Shown piece after piece: positions 16,401 through 23,511 of a DNA stretch of 27,809 bases. The notes under the pieces are model-generated. The model made no database searches. It worked only from the letters and a program-made list of their open reading frames with translations, and had not been told where the DNA came from. Source of the stretch: Fastidiosipila sp963510375 (GTDB taxonomy: Bacteria; Bacillota; Clostridia; Saccharofermentanales; Fastidiosipilaceae); assembly GCA_963510375.1 (NCBI GenBank), contig CAUPES010000017.1, positions 1-27,809 of the forward strand. Reading direction: 5' to 3'. Made by a program: the position numbers and the translations under genes. The first letter of the stretch is position 1. Each line of letters opens with the position of its first letter.

Positions 16401-18635
16401 ATGAGCCAAAGTATAATTGTGAACGAAGAACAGAGAACATTTACTCTGCATACAAACAACAGTAGTTACCAGATGAAAGTCGATAAATACAAAAGACTTT
16501 TGCATACTTGGTATGGAGAAAAAATTTCTGGAGCAGATTACTCTTATCTAATTGAAGTTTTAGGTAGAGGTTTTTCTGGAAATCCTGGAGACGTTTCCAA
16601 AGTTGGCGATAGGAATTACACTTTAGATTTACTACCACAAGAATTTCCTCAATATGGTACAGGAGATTATAGGATAAATGCTTTAGACCTTCTCTGGGAA
16701 AGTGGTGCTAGAGGTACTGATCTTGTTTATAAGGATTATAAAGTCATTTCAGGCAAACCTGATTTAGAAGAATTGCCACATTTTTGGGCATCAAAAGAGA
16801 ACGAGAGTGGCGTTGAGACTTTAGTAATTGTATTGCAAGATTTATATAGTGAACTAGAGTTAGAGTTATATTACTCAGTTTTCCCTGAATACGATCTGAT
16901 AACAAGATCAGCTAAATTGACTAATTTAGGCAAAGAAGAAGTTGTGCTAAAAAACTTTGCATCCGGAGCCTTGGATTTTATTAATAAAGATTTTGAGGTA
17001 ATTAACTTCCCTGGTAGACATTTGAAAGAAAGAAATGTAAGAAAAGTAGAGCTAGGAGAAAATGTTTTCCAAATTAAAAGTACAAGGGGAACATCAAGTC
17101 ACCAACAAAATCCGAGCTTGATTTTACAGGACAAAGGTGCGAGTGAGACGCAAGGCGAGGTATACGCTTTGAGTCTAGTATATAGCGGAGGCTTCAATAT
17201 ATCTTGCGAAAAAGATCAGCTAGGACAAACACGAGTTGTGGCAGGTTTGGATGATAGTAATTTTTCTTGGACACTAGGAAACGGAGAAAGCTTCCAAACA
17301 CCGGAACTGGCTATTTCCTACAGCAAGGAAGGTCGAGGCGAGTTGTCTAGAAATCTTCATAGAGCAATAAACAATAATTTAATTAAAAGTTCATGGGTGA
17401 ATAAACGTCGACCAGTATTAATTAATAACTGGGAAGCGACTTATTTCGACTTTAGTAAAGAAAAAATCTTAAAGATTGCTGAAAAAGCTAAAGAGATAAA
17501 TTTTGACCTACTTGTTCTTGATGATGGGTGGTTTGGTAAACGTGACACGGATTTATCTGGACTTGGTGATTGGATACCTAATGAAAGTAAATTGGACGGG
17601 ACTTTAGCTGATCTGGTCGAAGATGTTAATGAACTCGGATTAGATTTTGGAATTTGGATGGAGCCTGAGATGGTTAATGAGGACAGTGACTTGTACAGAG
17701 AACATCCAGACTGGGCGATCGCAATACCAGGTAGAGAACCCAATCGATCTAGAACCCAGCTAGTATTAGACTTTAGCAGAAAAGAGGTACAATATTTTGC
17801 CATCTCAGCTATAGATAATGTTTTAAAGTCCGGAAATATTAAATATCTCAAGTGGGATATGAATAGATCACTATTTGATTTATACAGTCATAATCTACCT
17901 GCTGAAAGACAAGGAGAGCTGTCTCATAGATATGTTTTGGGAGTTTATCGAGTTCTTCAGCATGTTTTAGACAATTATCCTGATTTATTGCTAGAAGGTT
18001 GTAGTGGCGGGGGAGGCCGCTTTGACCTAGGAATGCTTTACTATACTCCACAAATTTGGACAAGTGATAATACCGATGCACTCGATAGAACAAGGATTCA
18101 ACACGGGACTTCATTCATCTATCCTATATCAAGTATCTCTGCTCACGTGTCAGCAGTACCAAATCATCAAAATCAGCGTGTCACACCAATTAGCACTAGA
18201 GCTTTTACAGCATTACAAGGTGCATTCGGTTATGAGCTTGATCTTGTTACTTTAACAGAAGCTGAGCAAGAATTTACCAAGAAGTTTATTGATTTTTATA
18301 ACAAGCACTGGGAGACGGTCCAAAAAGGAGAATACTATAGACTTATTGATCCTTATAAAAATTCTTATATAACAGCGTGGGAAAATGTAGAGACCGATAA
18401 ATCAAAAGCTATTTTAACAGTTATCTATAAAGATCTAGCTGCTGGTGCTTTGCCTGAATATATTAAATGGCAAGGTTTATGCAAAGAGAGTAAATATAAG
18501 GTGACCTTGTATAAAGGTACAGAGGAGTTTGATTGTGGCATTTATAATGGACTAGATTTAATGGTTGCTGGAATGATGGTTGAAAGAGCTAGACAAAATT
18601 TTGATTCGTTATGCTATGTTGCTGAAAAGGTATAA
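16401..18635 (+). CDS. Alpha-galactosidase, glycoside hydrolase family 36
   Basis: This enzyme removes terminal alpha-galactose from melibiose, raffinose, stachyose or similar oligosaccharides. The 744-residue length is typical of bacterial family 36 enzymes: an N-terminal beta-sandwich (about 1-330), a catalytic barrel (about 335-640) and a C-terminal beta domain. The nucleophile is D486 in YLKWDMNRS and the acid/base is D556 in IWTSDNTDA, both eight positions above D478 and D548 of the Geobacillus enzymes. The CSGGGGRFD and LDDGWFG motifs of the sugar-binding site are present. There is no signal peptide, so it acts in the cytoplasm on imported sugar. Start: ATG behind AGGAGG. A beta-glucosidase gene follows after 68 bases. 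No sugar transporter or regulator is adjacent. Confidence 0.95.
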   Translation: MSQSIIVNEEQRTFTLHTNNSSYQMKVDKYKRLLHTWYGEKISGADYSYLIEVLGRGFSGNPGDVSKVGDRNYTLDLLPQEFPQYGTGDYRINALDLLWESGARGTDLVYKDYKVISGKPDLEELPHFWASKENESGVETLVIVLQDLYSELELELYYSVFPEYDLITRSAKLTNLGKEEVVLKNFASGALDFINKDFEVINFPGRHLKERNVRKVELGENVFQIKSTRGTSSHQQNPSLILQDKGASETQGEVYALSLVYSGGFNISCEKDQLGQTRVVAGLDDSNFSWTLGNGESFQTPELAISYSKEGRGELSRNLHRAINNNLIKSSWVNKRRPVLINNWEATYFDFSKEKILKIAEKAKEINFDLLVLDDGWFGKRDTDLSGLGDWIPNESKLDGTLADLVEDVNELGLDFGIWMEPEMVNEDSDLYREHPDWAIAIPGREPNRSRTQLVLDFSRKEVQYFAISAIDNVLKSGNIKYLKWDMNRSLFDLYSHNLPAERQGELSHRYVLGVYRVLQHVLDNYPDLLLEGCSGGGGRFDLGMLYYTPQIWTSDNTDALDRTRIQHGTSFIYPISSISAHVSAVPNHQNQRVTPISTRAFTALQGAFGYELDLVTLTEAEQEFTKKFIDFYNKHWETVQKGEYYRLIDPYKNSYITAWENVETDKSKAILTVIYKDLAAGALPEYIKWQGLCKESKYKVTLYKGTEEFDCGIYNGLDLMVAGMMVERARQNFDSLCYVAEKV

Positions 18636-18703
18636 AGGATATCTTTTTAGATTTTCTATAGTAAGATAAAGTACTCTTTAAACAACAACCACAGGAGGAA
18701 CAC

Positions 18704-20851
18704 ATGCAGATTGAACAATTAAAAGAACTACTTAATTCAATGACTCTCAGAGAAAAACTTGGGCAGATGACCCAATTCCCAGTCAACTATTACCTGGACG
18801 AAGATAACCTAACTGGTCCTTTGGAAGAAGCAAATATAAGTGAGAGTGACTTATGGTTAGCTGGATCGACTTTATCTTTTTCTAATGCAGAATCAGCAAT
18901 AGAAGTACAAAAGAAATTCCTGAGCAAAAGCAGATTAGGTATTCCTGCCTTTTTTGGAGGAGATGTTATTCATGGATTTAGAACAATGTTCCCCATTCCT
19001 TTAGCAATGGGAGCAACATGGAACCCAGAGTTGATTAAATTGAGTGCAGAGATTTCAGCGAAGGAAGCTGCTGTTTCGGGAATTCATGTTAACTATTCTC
19101 CTATGGTTGATTTGGTTAGAGATCCTCGTTGGGGTCGAGTAATGGAGAGTACAGGTGAAGATCCATATTTAAATGAGGTTCTTGCAAAAGCTTTTGTAGA
19201 GGGATATCAGGGAGAAGATTTTTATAACACAAAATACAATATGGCAGCATGCGTTAAGCACTTTGCAGCATATGGAGCTCCTGATGGTGGTAGAGATTAT
19301 AATACTGTGGATATGTCAGAGTTGAAATTGCGCCAATCCTATTTATCAGCCTACAAAGCAGCCTTAGATGCTGATGCAAAAATGGTGATGACTTCTTTTA
19401 ACACTGTTTTTGGCGTGCCAGCAACTGGTAATAAATGGTTGATGAGAAATGTTCTTAGAGATGAGTGGAATTTTGATGGAGTTGTTATAAGTGACTGGGG
19501 AGCAGTAGCAGAGTTAATCAAACATGGATTAGCAGAGGATTACGAAGATGCGGCAAAACTAGCTATTGAAGCTGGAACAGATATCGAAATGGCGACAACT
19601 GCTTACCTGAATGCTGCAGAACAGCTAGTTGAAGAAGGTATATTAGATGAAGAGTTAATTAATCAATCAACTTGGAATATTCTTAAGTTGAAAAATGATT
19701 TAGGTCTATTTGAGAATCCATTTAGGTTTGCCGACGTAGAATTAGAGAAAGAATTTCATTTAGCAGAAGAGCATCTAAATGCATCATTAGAAGTTGCGAA
19801 AAAATCTATAGTTCTTCTCAAGAATGAGGATAAAATACTACCTCTGGATAAAAGAGAAAAAATTGCATTACTAGGTCCAGGAGCAAAAACTAATGACCTT
19901 ATAGGTTCGTGGCCAGGCTTTGGTCGCAGAGAAGAAGCAGAGCCATTAGAGACGGTATTATCTAAGAACATTGATAATCTAAAAACTTTAGACCTAGATT
20001 GTGATCATGTAAATATTTTTGCTGAATATATAAGTGCAGCTGTTGATTTAGCTAAAGGGGCAGATAAAGTAATATTAGCTTTGGGCGAGCCTTCAGCATG
20101 GTCTGGAGAAGCAAGGAGTTTGTCAAATATAGCGATAAACGCTAAACAAATTGAGTTATTTGATGCTGTACGTGCTGTAAATGATAATGTCATTGTTGTT
20201 ATAAATAATGGACGTCCATTGGATTTAAGTGGAATAGATGGGGCTAAGTCAATTGTACTGACCTGGTTCTTAGGAAACAAGGCCTCAGAAGCTACAAAAG
20301 CGGTTCTTCTAGGTGAATACAATCCTTCCGGCAGATTGACCATGTCTTTCCCACAAAATGTAGGTCAAGTACCAATTTATTATAATAATTTCAACACAGG
20401 CAGACCTTTTGGCGAAAATCCAGATGACGAATATGTATCAAAATACTTGGATATTCCTAATGAAGCAAAATATGTCTTTGGTTATGGACTATCTTACTCA
20501 GATGTGGAGTATAGTAATTTGATATTGGACAAAGACGAGATTAGCTCATCTGAAAAACTTATAGTAACCATTGATGTAGAGAATAAATCAGACAGAGAAG
20601 TGACAGAAACTGTACAGCTCTATATAAGAGATCTCAAGGCAGAAGTTATTAGACCACTAAAGGAACTAAAGGATTTCCAGCAAATTACTTTGCAAGCGCA
20701 TGAGAAGCAAAAAGTGACCTTTGAACTAGGTAAAGATAAACTAAGATATTATCATCTAGATATGTCATATAAGAGCGACAAAGGTAAGTTCGAAGTTATG
20801 GTCGGACCCAATAGCAAAGACTTGTTGCTAACAGAATTTGAATTAATCTAG
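18704..20851 (+). CDS. bglX: Beta-glucosidase, glycoside hydrolase family 3
   Basis: This enzyme hydrolyses terminal beta-glucose from cello-oligosaccharides or plant glycosides. The 715 residues show the three-domain BglX layout: an N-terminal barrel (about 1-320) with GDVIHGFRTMFPIPLAMG, an alpha/beta sandwich (about 365-570) and a fibronectin-III-like C-terminal domain (about 610-715). The nucleophile is D264 in GVVISDWGAV. The substrate-binding KHFAAYGAPDGGRDYN stretch is intact. Unlike periplasmic or secreted BglX proteins it has no signal peptide, so it should be cytoplasmic. Start: ATG after AGGAGG. It is likely co-transcribed with alpha-galactosidase and is closed by a terminator at 20861. 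Other beta-glycosides such as xylosides cannot be excluded as substrate. Confidence 0.93.
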   Translation: MQIEQLKELLNSMTLREKLGQMTQFPVNYYLDEDNLTGPLEEANISESDLWLAGSTLSFSNAESAIEVQKKFLSKSRLGIPAFFGGDVIHGFRTMFPIPLAMGATWNPELIKLSAEISAKEAAVSGIHVNYSPMVDLVRDPRWGRVMESTGEDPYLNEVLAKAFVEGYQGEDFYNTKYNMAACVKHFAAYGAPDGGRDYNTVDMSELKLRQSYLSAYKAALDADAKMVMTSFNTVFGVPATGNKWLMRNVLRDEWNFDGVVISDWGAVAELIKHGLAEDYEDAAKLAIEAGTDIEMATTAYLNAAEQLVEEGILDEELINQSTWNILKLKNDLGLFENPFRFADVELEKEFHLAEEHLNASLEVAKKSIVLLKNEDKILPLDKREKIALLGPGAKTNDLIGSWPGFGRREEAEPLETVLSKNIDNLKTLDLDCDHVNIFAEYISAAVDLAKGADKVILALGEPSAWSGEARSLSNIAINAKQIELFDAVRAVNDNVIVVINNGRPLDLSGIDGAKSIVLTWFLGNKASEATKAVLLGEYNPSGRLTMSFPQNVGQVPIYYNNFNTGRPFGENPDDEYVSKYLDIPNEAKYVFGYGLSYSDVEYSNLILDKDEISSSEKLIVTIDVENKSDREVTETVQLYIRDLKAEVIRPLKELKDFQQITLQAHEKQKVTFELGKDKLRYYHLDMSYKSDKGKFEVMVGPNSKDLLLTEFELI

Positions 20852-20860
20852 TTTTTAGCA

Positions 20861-20903
20861 GGCGTGCCAGAGTGCAGTTCATAGAAAATGGCACGCTTTC
20901 TTT
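20861..20903 (+). terminator. Intrinsic terminator after the glycosidase genes
   Basis: An 8-bp GC-rich stem, GCGTGCCA (20862-20869) with TGGCACGC (20889-20896), is followed by TTTCTTT. The loop is 19 bases long. It ends the glycosidase transcript. Confidence 0.82.
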
Positions 20904-20955
20904 ATGTCCTAGGAATTTTGAGGATTATATAAACTAAGCAGATAGAATTTAGACG

Positions 20956-20964
20956 TGGTAAAAT
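20956..20964 (+). promoter_or_regulatory. Extended -10 promoter for the GerMN lipoprotein operon
   Basis: TGGTAAAAT is an extended -10 with one change from TATAAT. It lies 31 bases before the ATG at 20995, leaving a very short leader with AAGGAGG. Confidence 0.5.
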
Positions 20965-20994
20965 ATAGATATCCTAGAGAAGGAGGTAGAGGAT

Positions 20995-21984
20995 ATGAAG
21001 AAAAGTGTATTTAATAAGACGAGTAGAAAAAATTTGAAACAATTAGCTTTGCTGGGAATGGCAATAGCACTAGGTATTACTACTCTAGCTGCTTGCAGAA
21101 AGAACGATGATACAAGCAAAACTACAGCAAGCACCACTACACAAGCAGAAAGCGAAAGTAGTGAGAAAAACACAGAAAAGACTACACAAGCAAGTACAAC
21201 AGAGGCCGAATCTCAGGAAAATATGCAAGTGAATTTGTATTATGTTAAAGAAGCGACAGTTAATGGTGGCCAAGGCGAAAAAGAAAATCAAGATAATGGT
21301 GAAAAATCTTATTATTTAGTCAGAGAAACACATACTATTCCTAAAACTAAAGCAGTTGCAAAAGCAGTTTTAGAAGAATTATTGAAGAATGATGCAAAGA
21401 CTGAAGGTGCCTTTGTATCTTTCCGTGAAGATCAAAAAATCTTAGGTGTAGATATAGAGAATGGTGTTGCTACGGTTAATTTATCTCCAGAATATTTATT
21501 ACAAGATCAGCTTGGTAATGCAGAAACATACTCTATATTAGCAATGGTAAATACTCTTACAGAGTTCCCTTCTATAGAAGAAGTTAAATTTTTGGTCAAT
21601 GGTGAAAAGGCTCAAGTTGGAGGTCTTGCCAGTATAAAAGTTCAGGAGAAATTGGTTAGAGATTTAAGTTTAGTCTTAGAACCTGAAATTTGGATTAACA
21701 CTCCTGAAGATGGTGCAGTTTTGTCAGGTGATAAGGTAAGAGTAGAAGGTTCTGCAATGGTTTTTGAGAAGACATTACATTATAAGCTTGAAGATAAAGA
21801 TGGAAATGTTCTAGTTGAAGATTTCTTGACTATGTCAGAAAAATTAAGTGTGAGAGATGTTTTTGACTTCGAAATAGAAATTCCTGAAACTACTGCAAAA
21901 GAATTTAAACTATCATTGTACGGATTGAGTGGTAAGGACGGTTCTCCAACAGGCTTGGTAACACACACATTCAAGATTAAATAA
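20995..21984 (+). CDS. GerMN-domain lipoprotein
   Basis: This is a membrane-anchored lipoprotein of 329 residues. The N-terminus has a basic start, a hydrophobic core and lipobox LAAC with lipidated C34, followed by a Ser/Thr/Glu-rich spacer (about 36-76). The GerMN domain (about 78-210), named after spore germination protein GerM, includes LYYVKEA and the repeated alpha/beta pattern ending in FLVNGEKAQ. The last 100 residues (about 228-328), with INTPEDGAVLSGDKVRVEGSA, look like the Gmad2 immunoglobulin-like domain that often accompanies GerMN. The family occurs in spore formers and non-spore formers and probably acts at the cell wall; the exact role is unknown. It is followed after 18 bases by ung. 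Start: ATG after AAGGAGG. Confidence 0.9.
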   Translation: MKKSVFNKTSRKNLKQLALLGMAIALGITTLAACRKNDDTSKTTASTTTQAESESSEKNTEKTTQASTTEAESQENMQVNLYYVKEATVNGGQGEKENQDNGEKSYYLVRETHTIPKTKAVAKAVLEELLKNDAKTEGAFVSFREDQKILGVDIENGVATVNLSPEYLLQDQLGNAETYSILAMVNTLTEFPSIEEVKFLVNGEKAQVGGLASIKVQEKLVRDLSLVLEPEIWINTPEDGAVLSGDKVRVEGSAMVFEKTLHYKLEDKDGNVLVEDFLTMSEKLSVRDVFDFEIEIPETTAKEFKLSLYGLSGKDGSPTGLVTHTFKIK

Positions 21985-22002
21985 AGATGATGAGGTCAAT
22001 TA

Positions 22003-22662
22003 ATGTCTTGGCATGAATTTGCAGAAATAGAATGCAATAAACCTTATTTTAAAAATATTATTAAGCAAGTGGAAAGTGAGCGATCAAAGCACGAAGTGTA
22101 TCCATTATCTGGGGATGTGTTTCGTGCTTTTAAGCTTGTTGATCCCGAAAAAGTTAAAGTTGTAATTCTTGGACAAGACCCATATCCAGGTTTTGAAGTC
22201 CATAATGGTAAAGAAATTCCTTATGCAATGGGTTTGAGCTTTAGTGTACATTCACAGTTAAATTTGCCCAAAAGTTTGATTAATATTTTCCAAGAGCTAA
22301 AAGATGATCTAGGAATAGATAAGACAAATGGAGATTTAAGTGAATGGTGCAGACAAGGAGTATTTTTGTTGAATACTTACCTAACGGTTAGGAAAGGGCA
22401 ACCTTTGAGCCATAACTATATTGCCTGGAATGAGTTTACGCATAATGTTTTGAAATATTTATTGATGAAAAATCTAAATATAATCTTTGTATTGTGGGGG
22501 AAAAAGGCAGAAAATTCAGTTAGTGATTTACCTATTAAATACAAGATAGTATCAAGCCATCCATCGCCTTTATCCGCGTATAGAGGATTTTTGGGATCTA
22601 GACCCTTTAGCAGGATTAATAAAATGCTTGAAGATTTAGGTGAAACGCCAATTAACTGGTAA
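22003..22662 (+). CDS. ung: Uracil-DNA glycosylase, family 1
   Basis: Ung removes uracil from DNA in base-excision repair. The 219-residue protein has the catalytic motif GQDPYPG with D59, the FLLNTYLTV DNA-binding strand, and HPSPLSAYRGF with H186. The water-activating motif differs from the usual GQDPYHG in having P for H. The loop between it and the MGLSFSV strand is about eight residues longer than normal (GFEVHNGKEIPYA). Both catalytic residues are intact, so activity is expected. The gene is 18 bases behind the lipoprotein gene and 40 bases before the DIP1984 gene, so all three are probably co-transcribed although their functions seem unrelated. Start: ATG after ATGAGG. Confidence 0.95.
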   Translation: MSWHEFAEIECNKPYFKNIIKQVESERSKHEVYPLSGDVFRAFKLVDPEKVKVVILGQDPYPGFEVHNGKEIPYAMGLSFSVHSQLNLPKSLINIFQELKDDLGIDKTNGDLSEWCRQGVFLLNTYLTVRKGQPLSHNYIAWNEFTHNVLKYLLMKNLNIIFVLWGKKAENSVSDLPIKYKIVSSHPSPLSAYRGFLGSRPFSRINKMLEDLGETPINW

Positions 22663-22702
22663 GTTGTTTGTTTTAAGAAATAAGAGAAAAGGAGAACTGA
22701 CT

Positions 22703-23155
22703 ATGAAACTTGCACAAGCCTTACAAATTAGAAGTGACCTGCAGAACAAAGCAGAAGATCTTAGAACTAGATTAGGGAATAATGCTACCTATCAAGAAGG
22801 TGAACCGACTGCGGAAGATCCTTTGGAGTTAATTGAAGAGTTAGAAAGTGTAATTTCTAGTTTAGAGACTTACATTTATAGGATACATAAGACTAATAAT
22901 GAAACGATAACTGCAAATGGATCAATATCAGAACTTTTAGCTAAGCGTGATGCCTTGGCACTTAAAAGAAGTATTTATGAGAATTTTTTGAATACTGCTT
23001 CTGACATTAGTCCAAGATACAGTCGTACAGAGATCAAAACTTTTCCATCTGTAAATGTAAGCGAACTTAGGAAAAAAGCAGATGGAATTGCAAAAGAACT
23101 AAGAGAACTTGATTTACTAATACAAGAGGCAAATTGGACAACAGAATTGTTGTAG
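22703..23155 (+). CDS. DIP1984 family (septicolysin-like) protein
   Basis: This is a small, mostly helical protein of 150 residues. It starts MKLAQALQIRSDLQNK and carries the LRTRLGNNATYQEGE stretch, both characteristic of the DIP1984 family, which is also called septicolysin. The family is widespread in Firmicutes and Actinobacteria and its function is not settled; the septicolysin name comes from a reported cytolysin and may not apply. Heptad-like charged helices suggest coiled coils. No signal peptide is present. The start at 22703 follows AAGGAG at normal spacing; a longer frame from 22640 overlaps ung and has no ribosome binding site. Confidence 0.88.
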   Translation: MKLAQALQIRSDLQNKAEDLRTRLGNNATYQEGEPTAEDPLELIEELESVISSLETYIYRIHKTNNETITANGSISELLAKRDALALKRSIYENFLNTASDISPRYSRTEIKTFPSVNVSELRKKADGIAKELRELDLLIQEANWTTELL

Positions 23156-23195
23156 CTTGTCTTGGTTAGTTCGATTAAATTGAGTCGAGTCGAGA

Positions 23196-23214
23196 AGTTG
23201 AAATAAGTTCAACT
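23196..23214 (+). terminator. Weak candidate terminator after the DIP1984 gene
   Basis: A perfect 7-bp hairpin AGTTGAA/TTCAACT with a 5-base loop lies 40 bases after the stop. The stem is AT-rich and is followed by GAGTTTAATTAATT rather than a clean T run, so termination would be inefficient. Confidence 0.35.
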
Positions 23215-23259
23215 GAGTTTAATTAATTGAAGCAAAAAGTTGGTAGCTAAACCTAGGCG

Positions 23260-23335
23260 AATGCTACTCTCGGGAACGAGTATAAAGATCCCAATGCATT
23301 GGTGTACTAGAGCGGTATAAGGTTCGATTCCTTTT
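23260..23335 (+). other. Unidentified structured intergenic segment
   Basis: Within the 356-base gap before the second adhesin three compact elements follow one another: CTCG-GGAA-CGAG, a hairpin with a GNRA tetraloop (23269-23280); the perfect palindrome CCAATGCATTGG (23291-23302); and AAGG-TTCGATT-CCTT (23319-23333), which looks like a tRNA T-arm. I could not fold a full tRNA, tmRNA or known riboswitch around them. A 19-codon frame from ATG 23261 to TAA 23320 also covers part of it. This may be a small RNA, a leader element or the remnant of a mobile element. Strand is assumed from the adhesin. Confidence 0.35.
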
Positions 23336-23372
23336 GAAAAATGAGCTCGTGATACTTGAAATGCGGATTGTT

Positions 23373-23388
23373 ATAAATTGTAATTTAT
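23373..23388. promoter_or_regulatory. Inverted repeat, possible operator
   Basis: ATAAATT-GT-AATTTAT is a 7+7 inverted repeat centred about 60 bases upstream of the adhesin -10 box. It could be a repressor or activator site, or simply AT-rich chance symmetry. No other copy was noticed. Confidence 0.25.
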
Positions 23389-23436
23389 TACCTTGGCATT
23401 GATAGATTTAGTGAGGGGCGGTGTAGGGGAATTATA

Positions 23437-23445
23437 TGCTATAAT
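23437..23445 (+). promoter_or_regulatory. Extended -10 promoter for the second adhesin
   Basis: TGCTATAAT is a perfect extended -10, 67 bases before the ATG at 23512. The region just upstream (23411-23430) is unusually G-rich for this genome (GTGAGGGGCGGTGTAGGGGA), and no clear -35 is seen. Confidence 0.68.
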
Positions 23446-23497
23446 TATTTTTTGTTGTGCTATTGTTATATTAATAAAAATAGTAAAAATATTTTTC

Positions 23498-23505
23498 GGG
23501 GGGGG
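23498..23505 (+). repeat. G8 tract overlapping the ribosome binding site
   Basis: Eight consecutive G residues lie directly before AGAAAT and the ATG at 23512, so the tract is the Shine-Dalgarno region of the second adhesin. Homopolymeric G tracts are prone to slipped-strand length change. Because it lies in the untranslated leader, a change would alter ribosome binding strength or spacing rather than the reading frame. Confidence 0.9.
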
Positions 23506-23511
23506 AGAAAT

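Noticed and set aside
22640..22702. A longer start for the DIP1984 protein overlapping ung
   Set aside because: The added 21 residues lack family similarity, and AAGGAG stands at normal distance before ATG 22703.
23261..23320. A 19-residue small protein starting at ATG 23261
   Set aside because: The ribosome binding signal is weak and the frame covers palindromic structure; it may be chance, so it is mentioned only within the structured segment.
23269..23340. A tRNA gene suggested by GGTTCGATTCC at 23321-23331
   Set aside because: The T-loop sequence is right, but no acceptor stem, D-arm or seven-base anticodon loop can be placed at either class I or class II spacing, and there is no CCA-type end.
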